A stretch of DNA of 64,000 bases from the NCBI RefSeq assembly GCF_000237925.1, contig NW_017386022.1, forward strand, positions 248,001-312,000, given 5' to 3'. Each line of letters begins with the position of its first letter. Within the stretch, counting starts at the first letter, position 1. The stretch comes from Schistosoma mansoni (Eukaryota > Platyhelminthes > Trematoda > Strigeidida > Schistosomatidae). The notes under the pieces were generated by a model. The model worked only from the letters and a program-made list of their open reading frames with translations, ran no database searches and was not told the DNA's origin. The position numbers and the translations under genes were made by a program. This document shows positions 46,560 through 57,225 of the stretch, piece by piece.

Positions 46560-47660
46560 ATGTCTTTGGATCATACAAGAAGACGTTCTAATTCATTAGT
46601 TCCACGAATTGTAGAAAATTTACCAAATGATCCAGTAACTGGACAATCCATTTTATTTAGAACAGAATTCAAAGGAAGAGATCATACAAAAATTGTTGAT
46701 CCAGCAGGTTTTTGTGATAGTAAAGCTAATCAATTATTAATAAAACATTTACGAAAGAAACGTAACTATGGTTATGTATATTGTTTAATTGATCGGATGA
46801 GATTTGAAAGAAGAAGTCGTTCAAAATTATTTCGTGATCAAATTTTTTATCAAGATATTAAGTATGTTTATTTTTTTTCAAATTTACCAAATGTTTTTAT
46901 GCTGGCATTGAATGATGAAAAACAAAGACGTGTTTATGAAACATATTCAGTGAATTCAATGGAAGATAGAAATAGAATTGCAGAACTTACACAGAATAAA
47001 AATTCTTTTGGAAAATTAAGAACAAGTATAACTAGTCAAGTGATAAATTATGGAAATGGCATACTGGACAACGGTCGTATCTCATTAGGAGAAGAAGAAA
47101 CAGAAGGTGAAAATGGATTTGAAGAGGAAGAAAACTTTCACATGTTTAGAAACAACAAGAGATATAGTCATGATTCATTGCATAGAATTAATACATTAAC
47201 TAACAACCATTCTGAACCTTATGATAACTCTAAAACAACTGGACACTTGGAAAATGCATATACAAATGGCTACTTAAATCAATCAAACATACCAACGTAT
47301 TATAAAACTAGTACAGCATCACGTGCAGCAAATTCACCAATTCACCAATCCTACTCTAAACAACAAATCAGATCATTTATTGAACGTACACCTTCTCCAA
47401 CAGACTATTTCGTTATGCAATATCATGGAAGAAGTTTACATAATAATCAAAGAATAAGCACTCATTCACCATTTAAATACAATACAGAAGGAAGTTCTAT
47501 ACCGATAACTAACAGTGAACCATTATTAACAAATAGTCCTATAAGAGAAGATTGTCCAATTTATTTCTATGTTCAACGTAGACCTAGTAAACCGGAGATA
47601 CAAATAGATGAAACTACTAGAATAATGAAAAGTCCTTCAGCAGTTACTATATATCGTTAA
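46560..47660 (+). CDS. PTB-like domain protein, paralogue 4
   Basis: A 366-residue uninterrupted ORF, the only one of the four on the plus strand. Residues about 28-153 share the family pattern: GQSILFRTEFKGRD, a helix (NQLLIKHLRKKR), YGYVYCLIDRMRFERRSRSK, YQDIKYVYFFSNLPNVFMLA, RRVYETYSV and a RNRIAELTQNK helix. The acidic insert at about 177-192 (EEETEGENGFEEEE) is not seen in the other paralogues. The central region is Asn/Ser/Tyr-rich. The motif SPIREDCPIYFYVQRR (326-341) corresponds to the C-terminus of paralogues 1 and 2, but here about 25 further residues follow. No signal peptide or membrane segment is seen. A PTB/PH-like adaptor role is inferred from pattern only. The start is the first ATG of the frame and sits at the same distance from the domain as in the paralogues. 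Confidence 0.85.
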   Translation: MSLDHTRRRSNSLVPRIVENLPNDPVTGQSILFRTEFKGRDHTKIVDPAGFCDSKANQLLIKHLRKKRNYGYVYCLIDRMRFERRSRSKLFRDQIFYQDIKYVYFFSNLPNVFMLALNDEKQRRVYETYSVNSMEDRNRIAELTQNKNSFGKLRTSITSQVINYGNGILDNGRISLGEEETEGENGFEEEENFHMFRNNKRYSHDSLHRINTLTNNHSEPYDNSKTTGHLENAYTNGYLNQSNIPTYYKTSTASRAANSPIHQSYSKQQIRSFIERTPSPTDYFVMQYHGRSLHNNQRISTHSPFKYNTEGSSIPITNSEPLLTNSPIREDCPIYFYVQRRPSKPEIQIDETTRIMKSPSAVTIYR

Positions 47661-49361
47661 TATGTTGTATAATAGAAAAGAAAAAAACAATAATTACATT
47701 TTATATTTATTGACAATTATTTATATTTAAAATTGATAAAGGAAACTAACATCTTGATAATTTGTAGAATCTGGTAATTCTTAATCAAGTTCATTTTTTT
47801 TAATTTTTTTTAAAGCTAATGAAATTCATAATGAACAAATGAAGAATTTGAGTTTTAATTGTATTATTCAATTAGTTTTCGGTTGTATGAATAAATAGTA
47901 ATATGAAAGAATTACAATTTTAAAGCTAAGGAAAAACATATTCAATTTTCAAGTAGGCACTTAGTGATGAGAGCTATTTCTTCTTCCAGGTATTTTTTTG
48001 AGCAGATTTTACGTGCGCAGTGGAAAAGGGTTCGTACAATACCGTTTTTGTAACTGATTGGACAGAAGTTGTAGTAATTTAGATATACTCCACTCTAGGT
48101 TTCTTTGCGATGAATGTGTCTTTGTAATATGCCAACTGATGTCTGTTTGATTTAAATTTCTAGGAAATGGAGTTTATCTTCAGCTTCTTAAACTTACACT
48201 TCAAAGGAGATGAAATTACTGGAATAATTAGTCACGGAATTAATTCCACTTTGAAAGTGACCTACTCAGCAGAAAAATATTCAGTCAGTATTTTAACAAA
48301 AATAATTAAGTCATCTAATTAAAAGTAAGTGAAAGGGTTACAATTCAAAATAAAGAAGTGATTATGGAATATTTTCCAAAGCTTAAATAATAAGTCTGTT
48401 CTGTGCTATAGAATTTAAGTGAAATATAAATTTTAAGCTAGTGTGATTATTTACGTAATAGTGATGGACAAACAAGCTATGAAACTGAGAATACAAGTGA
48501 ATTTTAACTAGAAAAACAGGAAGATATGTTGTTTAAATCTTAACTGATCAATAAGTCATTAGGAAAACAGACCTAAACTTCAAATAGTTTATGAAATAGT
48601 TCTTATGCTTGAATCCAAAACTTATGCATGGGGGTTACGGTTTTTTAAATGAACTGTATCTAATAGTTAGTCCTAGTTATATGTAATAAAGTGACCAGTT
48701 ATCTTAGGTTGATGAAGTATTTTGCTTATATTTCTCATAATCAACCACTCTGTATGTAGTTCATTTCATCTCATAGAAAATAGTTAAACTTTCGTTTTGT
48801 TATTAGATTCTGATATATCATTCAACTAAAAGATATTTTCAGATAAGTTACTTTTGTACAAATTAGTTGTACAAGCTGTTATCATACAACACTGCTATGT
48901 GGTAGTTATGAGTACTTTCAACTCACATTAGAGCTAGTTTACTCTTTATTTCAATGGTTAGATATTTTTCTCCATCTTGTTATTAAGCACTTCTTGGTAT
49001 GTCAGAAATAACACTTCAAAGTTATTGATAAGCTTTTGTTTTCAGGGTAAGATAGAGGAAAGGTGACTATATTTGAGAACTCTCCATTAGTAACAATAAC
49101 CACAATATTAAATCTGTAATTGAATAAACTAAGTAACTGGAAGATAATAATGTTAAAATTACTCATCCATTAAAAATAATGGGACCTATCAAATGATATA
49201 TAGAAATAATGATAGGTTTCATTGATTATTATTTCATAGGTTGTAGACGTTAATAAACTAACGATTTAGTGGGGTTTGAACAGTTGACTGTATTACTACA
49301 CGAATTGCATGTAAATTATCTTTATTAAATTTCAAATCAGTTTAAATAATCAACAGATGAA
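47661..49361. other. 3' flank of paralogue 4 and AT-rich spacer
   Basis: The first part should be the 3' UTR. The rest holds no ORF or repeat that I can support. Confidence 0.45.
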
Positions 49362-49455
49362 AACTGAGGAGTCCCACAGTAGGACGAAACAGCCGTCCAG
49401 TGCTTCCAGGTTTACCATGGTGGTCTAGCTTCAATTGACTCATGATTTCAACTAT
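49362..49455 (+). repeat. Repeat B, 5'-truncated plus copy
   Basis: Begins at the hammerhead core (CTGAGGA, 49364-49370), with GTCCCACAGTAGGAC stem II, GAAAC and GTC all intact. The 5' strand of stem I is missing because the copy is truncated there. The 3' region CCAGTGCTTCCAGG through GATTTCAACTAT is complete. Truncation almost exactly at the core is notable. Confidence 0.75.
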
Positions 49456-49967
49456 ATGTAAAGATGAAAACTATCTTGACAAGGAAATTATCTTAGTTTT
49501 CTGCAGAAAAACTTGATTTCATTTTACAATAGTTTCAGAACAACATGGCGGACAAGATTGAATGTAGATTAGAATTTCAGAACACGGTAGGTGTCTGTAT
49601 ATAGTTTTCGTTAGTCCTTAACCACAGTAAACTATGGTTAATATACTAACTAGTATAATATACTTGTATAATGCATAGTTATACATAAACAATGATCTAA
49701 AATTTGATTAAAAATATTTGTTAGACGAGATAGTTTGAAATAAGAAAATGTCATGTGTATGTTGTATGAATTGACGCTATTTTCTCATGAAGGTTGAGTG
49801 TTAAACCAGTCTAAATAATGTACATTTTTAATTTATTTTCTGGAATACAATCCAAACGTTAATTATCATAGCGATGAATGAAGCTAATGCATCAATATGT
49901 GAAGTCCAGGTTCCAGTAATTGTATTTTATTAAAAATAATGAAACCGACGTAGCTGAAACTATGAAA
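49456..49967. other. AT-rich spacer
   Basis: Nothing recognised. Confidence 0.45.
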
Positions 49968-50632
49968 TCACTTAAGCAAGATCATCAAATACAACACGGA
50001 GAACACCAACGCAATCACAGCTGATGAAGAAAATCTGGAAGAGGCGGAAAATTTCACGTATCTGAGTAGCATCGATGAATGTGGAGGACCTGATGCAGAC
50101 GTAAAGGCGAGGGCAGCATTCCCACAGTTGAACAATATATGGGACTCAAAACAACTGTCAACAAATATCAAAGTCACAATCTTCAGTGCGAACATCAAGA
50201 CAGTTCTACTGTACGCAGCTAAAACTTTCAGAACTGCCACAACCATCATCAAAAAGGTACAAGTATTCATAAACAATTGTCTAAGCAAGATATTCATTGT
50301 CCGTTGACCGGTGACCACCAGCAACAGCCTACTGTGAGAGAGAACAAACCAGCTTCCAGATGAAGAGGAAATTAGGAAAAGACGCTGGAAGTTGATGGGA
50401 CACACATTAAGGAAATCAACAAAATGCATAATGAGGCTATCACTAACTTGGAATTCCGAAGGGAAATGAAAAAGAGGGAGACAAAAGAACATACTGCATC
50501 GAGCATTTCAAGCGGACATGAAAAGGATGTGTAACAACTGGAAAGGATTGCCTAGAATAGAGTTGGATGGAGAATGCTGGTGAGTGGCCTATTCTCCTCC
50601 ATGGGGGCTAACAGGCGTTAGTAAGTAAGTTA
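49968..50632 (+). pseudogene. RTE-like (SR2-type) retrotransposon, 3' fragment
   Basis: The plus-strand translation starts KIIKYNTENTNAITADEENL and continues through [60 protein letters not shown] and a KRMCNNWKGLP-like block to LVSGLFSSMGANRR. It ends in TTAGTAAGTAAG. Stops and frameshifts are scattered. The antisense ORF of 174 codons at 49968-50492 is a shadow. No catalytic core. Confidence 0.85.
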
Positions 50633-51958
50633 TGAAATAACTTGAATTTTTTTTGTAGATGTTTGAAATTAAAACTTATGTAACACAGGGAATCGTTAGA
50701 CTGATACTATTCCCGAAATATCTGAGACCTGGCTTTTGAAATGAATCACTCATATTATCTGTGAGTACAAATGAGTGAACAGGTATGTTGATGCATACTC
50801 TGCAATTCAAATCAATAAACTGATTTTCTCTTTTTCGCTAGATATTTCATCTACTGTAATTATTCTATGAGCTTCCACTTACCCTGAGTAATGATCCTTA
50901 TTAAAAGGATAACAATAAAATGCAGTTGTGACATAGATAGCTCGAGTTCCATGTTTCTCAAATTCCTAATGTACAAAGTGTTTGTTTCTAAATTCTTACA
51001 ATAAACTTCAAAGTGATCAATAATATGGTGTTTGTAGCACAAAAACCTGGACACTTGTATTATGAGTGGAATGTCTGATCATTTTTCCAAAAAGCTCTCA
51101 TTTAGCCTATCTTTTTCTGATGATCATATTATCCTAATCTTCCTAACGTTGTATTTTTACTACATGAGCTATCTTTCGTAATTCTTGCTGCGTTTATTCC
51201 CAGTTTCATGACGTGTACCTTAAAGTTTTCTGTTGTGTCTAAACGACTTATTTTGAAGTCTGATATATTATTTACGTGGGTTAATTACCATGATAGTTGT
51301 GTGATACAATAATGAAATATGGGCTGTATGATGTTAACATTTTTAGCTTTTCTCTAGCATGAACAGTGTCTATGATAGTTTTATTCTTCCAAAAGACAGC
51401 ATTAAGTCGACATAACTGGTCGGAGATTTCATTGATGAGCTGAGTTGTTGAATGACTGTTTAAGTATCACACTCTTAAAATCTTAGTTCATACCTTGTTT
51501 ATTGTAGTACAAGAAAAGTTTAATCGAATGACCGCCAACTGAATGCAAATATTACAAACATAAAAATGTTAGGGATTAATTTTTGCCTACAAATGACTAG
51601 TTTTGAACTTCAGTAGTCAATAATGTGTTTTCAATTAATTATCTTTTGGAGTAGGTCTTATAAGAACGGTCTATATTAAATGATGAACACCATATTCAGC
51701 TTCAGTTGGTCAATCTGGAAAATTTTCAAACAGATGCAGTAACCACCAAAGTACTTCGGTAAAAAAATCTTTTGTTTAATGAGGTATTAAATATGTCCAA
51801 ACATTTTGCTACAGATAGTCTAAATTTTGAATGAAATTTGTTTTATATATGCTAATCAGTAGTTGGCACATAAAATAAATGGATAATAGACTTGTACAAT
51901 TGATTAATCTCTGAGTAGTGAACAATGTACTTCTTAGTGCTGATAGAAGTATACCGGT
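50633..51958. other. Unassigned spacer
   Basis: A 64-codon minus ORF (50860-51054) and other short frames lack family features. No repeat match in the window. Confidence 0.4.
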
Positions 51959-52250
51959 CAAGTTGCAAGGTGGACACTAGACTAAGTGACTTGACATCGC
52001 GTGTACTATGTTGAGATGATAGTTGCAAGTAGTCGACAGGAAACCCTGGATCTCAGTCCTACTAGATATCAGTCGCGACCCGAATGGCCTAGTGGTAACG
52101 TCTCTGACCATGGAGCTGGGGGACAAGAAATTGAATCTTCTGGGAAGTGTCCGTTCTCTAAAGATCACTCATACATCTTGTTAATTAGCACCGAATAACA
52201 GGAGAACTAGTTTCAGAGTTCCCTGTCGACTAACTGCAACCATCACTTTA
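51959..52250 (+). repeat. Possible third tRNA-like repeat
   Basis: TGGCCTAGTGG (52086-52096) fits an A box and is followed by TAACGTCTCTGACCATGGAG and, at B-box distance, a degenerate AAATTGAATCT. The surrounding segment (about 51960-52250) is GC-richer than its flanks and contains no hammerhead core. A tRNA-derived SINE-like element unrelated to the other two families is the likely reading, but only one copy is in the window. Confidence 0.35.
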
Positions 52251-53834
52251 CTCGAACACCTGTTTAGAAAAACATATTTAGCAAACTTATTGCATCAGTC
52301 TTTTAATTGCAATCACTTTTCATCACAATGATTTCATTTTCAGGACCAAAAGGTCACACTTATGTAAATTACGTTAAATAATATTTCTGGCTTGAAAAAT
52401 TGAGTGTACTCAGTGTTATTAAGTTGAGTTGACTAGTTCAAATGTAAAACATCCATTGCCTTTCTATACAAAATGAACCTCCACCATAAGGCCATTTCCT
52501 TAAAATGGCAACAAAATTAACATCATTCTGAAAATGCAATAACACAAAATATATGTGCCTTACGTGAAATCAATGTAATATATAAGGTTGTGTTTTATGA
52601 TACTTATTAAAAAAAACCAGCAGACGATTACCTATTCAGCACTTAATGTTAGTAATAGGATCCAAATCAATTCTACCTGAAGAGGAAAGTTTACATCAGG
52701 TATCCATGACAAAACATAAACGGTAAGTAACTTAACGACATATCAATTTGCACAAACATGAATGATTATTATGTTCTTATCTACCTTCAAGTTTTCATCA
52801 ACTTCACAAGACAGAAACTATGTTGAAATATCAAATATTTAATAAATTTAAACATTGTCAAACTGTTCTACTATTTTGTGATTAAGAAATCTTATAAGAA
52901 ATCTTTATATTCTGATAAACATGGTATTGAGTCTTTACCAAGTACACATCTTATGTTCGGACTGGATTATATCTTCAGATAAACTGAACGTATTATTAAT
53001 AGTGAGACGGGACTTGATAACATTCAATATTCACTGAATAAATAACTAAATACATTCATCGAAACTATTCCATTAACAACTACTTGTAAAAATAAACAGT
53101 AGTGAATTTGTTAAAGTATCAAGAAAAGCAAGCTATATGGAAGAACCTGTTGAACTAACGTCTGATTAATAGCTTACAATAGAATTAAAAAGTAAATAGT
53201 ACCCAGTTTTATGCTCTAATAGTTTATTGATTATTTAATAGATTTACATTTATAACATATTTCAACATAATATCCAGTATGAAGTAAACGTCTCTGCAAA
53301 ACGTCAGAAATTGAGAAAATAATTTAAATATATCAATATTTCTTTTAAAACAATTAGTCCCTTTGATAAATTTCGATAGTGTAATAAGAAGATGAAGATT
53401 ATCAGAACTATTGTGATATATTAGCGCAATACATTTCGAACAATCTGATCACACATATACTTGTTAAGAACATTTATATATAAAAATAAAAGGTTAACTA
53501 GACTAGAAATGGGGGGGGGTAGGAATAGACAAGGATAATAATGATAATAAAAATAATGTGAAAACAATTTGACACCTAATCACCCTGATTAATAAGTTAC
53601 TATTACCAGTGTAGGTTCAAGGTGAGAACAAACTGTTTTTGAATATATAAAGGAGGTTTGAATCTTCGTATGGTTAAGGCTTCAATAAACCTCAGTATAC
53701 GCCCTTTTACACTTTCGTACACTATCGAAATATTTCTTTTATTGTAACCAAGTTTTTAAATTGAACTTCAACATTTTCCAGAAGGACACTCTGACAAGTG
53801 GACGACTCATTGTACATACATCAATTTTTTGAAG
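52251..53834. other. AT-rich spacer
   Basis: Holds a nine-G run at 53511-53519. No ORF or repeat otherwise. Confidence 0.45.
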
Positions 53835-53986
53835 AAGCTTTTGTGGAGAGTTCAGTAATTTTATAGTTGAAATCATGAGTCAATTGAAGCTAGACCACCA
53901 TGAAAAACCTGGAAGCACTGGACGGCTGTTTCATCCTATTGTGGGGCTCCTCAGTAAGACATTAACACCATTGGGTGCCAGCTCGG

Positions 53987-54041
53987 TGGTCCAGTGGTTA
54001 AGCGATCGCGCTCGAGACTGATAGGTCCTGGGTTCGAATCT
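53987..54041 (+). promoter_or_regulatory. Pol III type 2 internal promoter (A and B boxes) of repeat B
   Basis: TGGTCCAGTGG (53987-53997) is a full A-box match. GGTTCGAATCT (54031-54041) matches the B box except for the last base. The 5' border ACATTAACACC upstream is shared with the copies near 21000 and 60945, so transcription starting near the A box would run through the hammerhead. Confidence 0.75.
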
Positions 54042-54063
54042 CGTCAGGCGGGATCGTGGATGC

Positions 54064-54109
54064 GCACTGCTGAGGAATCCCACAATGGGACGAAACAGCC
54101 GTCCAGTGC
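54064..54109 (+). ncRNA. Hammerhead ribozyme motif in repeat B, core intact
   Basis: Stem I GCACTG (54064-54069)/CAGTGC (54104-54109), core CTGAGGA (54070-54076), stem II TCCC/GGGA around an ACAAT loop, GAAAC (54092-54096) and cleavage triplet GTC (54101-54103). Stem III is ACAGCCGT, with one mismatch relative to the ACGGCCGT palindrome of other copies. Position 10.1/11.1 is A-C. All invariant residues are present, so this is the best candidate for an active repeat B ribozyme; weak stem III and the A-C pair may slow it. Confidence 0.65.
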
Positions 54110-54165
54110 TTTCAGGTTTTCCATGGTAGTCTAGCTTCAATTAACTCATGATTTCAACTACAAAA

Positions 54166-55238
54166 ATACATGAATTTGCCTAATCTTCATGAGTCAGGTA
54201 TATATTGCAGCTTACTATTTAGTAAATGTTACAATATTTACCAGTATTACATAGTTAGGAATGATTGAAATCAACCATATATTCGAAATGACAAAAGGAC
54301 GATTTCTTCATGTATCATATCCAAGATTCTGACAAGTTTTGTAGAAAAAAATGTAGACATTTGTTTGCTTCATACTACAGGAGCCTTGAACTTAAACACA
54401 AAATAAGAAAACTGTTAAATAGATTTTCTCTATAACAAATTACTTAAATGTCAGTCTAATACATTCTTTGATTAATTGACCGATAGACAACCTAACAGCT
54501 AAACTTAAAATGAATTATTTCCTTTAAAAAACAACTATCAATATTACTATGAATATTAAAGTATTCTGTATTGATCTAATGTCTTCACAAAAAGAGTAAT
54601 CGTTTACCTATTACTTAGTCTTTATTATTGATATTTAAAAATACACCTTAATAGAAAAAAAAATGTTGATAGAACAGAAATAAAATGGTTGTTGGTTTGT
54701 CTTTATTTTGATAACTACAAACATTGAATATTGATTAGAAATGTTATTTATTAATCTATGGATACTATTACGTTTATCATTTAAACATTTATGTGTATGA
54801 TTTGCAATATTTCAAAAATTTCGATACATTTTTTTTACGTAAGTGTAGATGCTTGTACAATGAGCATAATGCTATCTTGTTACTATGCCAGATTATTGAT
54901 TATATATAATGGTGAGATATTGATTTGATTCATATAGAAAAAAATTTTTTTTCAAAGTAAAGTTTTCAAAATTTTATTTACTTTAGAATATGACCATCTA
55001 TTTCCTTGAGTATAATTTTTTTTTTAAATGTGCCGATCTATTTACTTTGATGATGATGAATTATATGATATTGTATTAGTATATCAAAATGTTTATGTAC
55101 TCAGATGAATCTATTTCATGAATTACATACATAATGTTATCAATCATTTGAGAACCCAACAATAGCTTGATCAATTATTAAACTTTAGATAAGAATTTTG
55201 AAACTTCAATATGAATAAAAGTATGAAATGTTATTATT
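54166..55238. other. Very AT-rich spacer
   Basis: Nothing recognised. Confidence 0.5.
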
Positions 55239-56016
55239 ACTTACTTACGCCTGTTATTCCTCGTTGAGGAGTATAGGCTACCCACCAGTATTCTCCATCC
55301 AACCCTGTCCTGGGCAATCCTTTCCACCACTTTCAAGTTAACATTCATCCTTTTCCTATATGCTTCTATTTCCCGGCGTAATGTGTTTTTTGGCCTTCCA
55401 CTTTTCCACTTCCCTTCACCATTCCAAGTTAGGGCTTGTCTCATCATGCAGTTTGGTAATTTCCTTAATGTATGTCCGATCCACTTCCAACATCTTTTCC
55501 TAATTTCCTCTTCAGATGGAAGCTACTGTGTCCTCTCCCACGGAAGGCTGTTGTTGATACTATCCGGACAGTGAATGTTGAGTATTTTGCATAGACAACT
55601 GTTTATAAATACTTGTATCTTCTTGACGACGGATGTACTAGTTCTCCACGTTTCAGCTCCGTGCCGTAAGACTGACTGTTTTGACATTCGTATTGAAGAT
55701 TCTCATTTTGAAATTGGTTGAGAGTTGTTTTGAGATCCATATGTTCTTCAATTGTAGAAATGCTGTCCTTGCTTTGCCAATCCTCGCCTTTACATCTGCA
55801 TCCGATCATCCTTGTTTATCAATGATGCTTCCCAGGTACGTGAATGTTTCCACATCTTTCAGAGTTTCTCCATCAAGTGTGATTGTGTTGGCGTTCTCCG
55901 TGTTGTATTTGAGAATCTTGCTTTTTCCTTTGTGTATGTTGATGCCTATTGATGCAGAGACTGCTGCTACATTAGTTGTCTTCTGTTGTATTTGCTCGTG
56001 CGTATGAGAAAACGCT
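55239..56016 (-). pseudogene. RTE-like (SR2-type) retrotransposon, 3' fragment
   Basis: The minus strand reads, from about 56016: HTHEQIQQKTTNVAAVSASI-like sequence, GINIHKGKSKILKYNTENAN, TLDGETLKDVETFTYLGSII, DARIGKARTAFLQLKNIWIS-like sequence, then [58 protein letters not shown] and STRNNRRK. It ends at 55239 in the family tail (GTAAGTAAGT on the minus strand). It extends farther 5' than the other copies, into the connector just after the RT core. A few stops and frameshifts make it inactive. Same subfamily as 40206. Confidence 0.85.
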
Positions 56017-56849
56017 ATTATGCTCTTTCATAAATATGCTAGGGATTAACTAATACTTGAAAAGTATAAAAAGAATCCTCTAAAAAAGCAATAAGTGTAT
56101 TCACAATCATGGAATCACCGGTGAATAATTTTAATATAAGCTTTATAAATGACTAATTAAAAGAGTAATAAGCTGTAGAGTAAACATGATCGATATGATA
56201 CAATAAAAGAATTATGATATTTGATAACCCTAACTTCACATTGAAAAATATCTGGATTTGATTGTTCTGATGAATAGCTCTCATCATTTTTTGTCATATC
56301 CAAAAAAAACATTTCTAGAAGGCTAATATATCCAGAACTGTGCTATGGGAAATTATTGCTTCTATTCATGTACAATTGGATTATTGACTTGTTATATTCT
56401 CCTGTTTGTTTACATTTGTTTAACATATAAACGGTCATTATATGTCTCGTTATTCCAGATTTATCGTTAATTAATTATTTATTTGTTACTCTATTGTTGC
56501 ATCACTTATAACTAAGTTACGTGGACACTGTAATTTTCCATTTCTATTGCTTTACGGTCATTTATTTAAAGTATAATACCGTATGAATTTAGAGTCATGG
56601 TTGAATAAGGTAAAAAAAAGAATCAATCTGCTTGTTATCCCAGTCTTTTGATTGGAAACTGAGTTGAAAGTCGCTAGAGGAGTCAAGGTCTCGGTTGTTG
56701 TATATCGGTCATTGCTTCTTTTGATAAAATAAATTACTGGTTCTAAAGAATATAGAGGGGATTAAATTAATAGTCGGACTAGATAGTTTAGCTGCTCCGA
56801 TAGTAATTGTTTGATTACGCGAGCTTTAACATAATTCTCTAATATTCTT
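56017..56849. other. AT-rich spacer
   Basis: Nothing recognised. Confidence 0.45.
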
Positions 56850-57225
56850 TTTTAAATATATGACACGTGCAACTTCGCGCTATTATGTCCACCCTGAAAG
56901 AAACGGGTCTTGAGCACGGGTGCATGTGTGGTGTGCGCTACTTTTATCGACATGAGTAGCATATGACGATACTCAGGATTAGAATGTCTGGCAGCAGAAG
57001 GTCGAGAAGGAAAGGACGGGAACAAAAAGTAATTGGTATGAAAGGAACAACGAAGTCCGGGGAGATTGACTGATATTTGCAAAAAGATCAGTCAAGTTTG
57101 AGATAATTGACTGATATTTTTCAAATTAAGTATTTACTGTATGATTACCAGATTTTAGTAAGATGTTCTGTAATTTTGTGTTCAAAAGCTTTCGATTGTT
57201 CCTGCTTGTGTTCTTGTTCACCACA
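56850..57225 (-). repeat. Repeat E, 5' fragment (minus strand)
   Basis: Starts TGTGGTGAAC at 57225 and follows the beginning of the copy at 61488: AACACAAAATTACAGAACAT, CAGTAAATACTTAATTTG, AATATCAGTCAATTATCTCA, TTCGTTGTTCCTTTCATACC, TGCCAGACATTC. It then continues through a GC-richer section (56860-57000) not shared with the other copies. This supports the TGTRGTGAAC terminus as a true element end. Confidence 0.55.

Larger units (their letters stand above)
53835..54165. repeat. Repeat B fold-back: minus 3' module joined to a complete plus unit
   Basis: 53835-53954 is the minus-strand 3' part: GTGGAGAGTTCAGTAATTTT, then TAGTTGAAATCATGAGTC through to hammerhead CTGAGGA, which ends the module. 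At about 53957 a full plus unit starts with ACATTAACACCATTGGGTGC, then A and B boxes, GGCGGGATCGTGGATGCGCA, hammerhead and 3' region to CATGATTTCAACTAC. This is the best complete repeat B unit in the window (about 205 bp without the outer tail) and can serve as its reference. Confidence 0.85.

Noticed and set aside
53987-54041. Possible functional tRNA gene
   Set aside because: A and B boxes are present, but no acceptor stem or anticodon arm can be folded, and the same sequence recurs as a dispersed repeat. It is a tRNA-derived promoter, not a tRNA.
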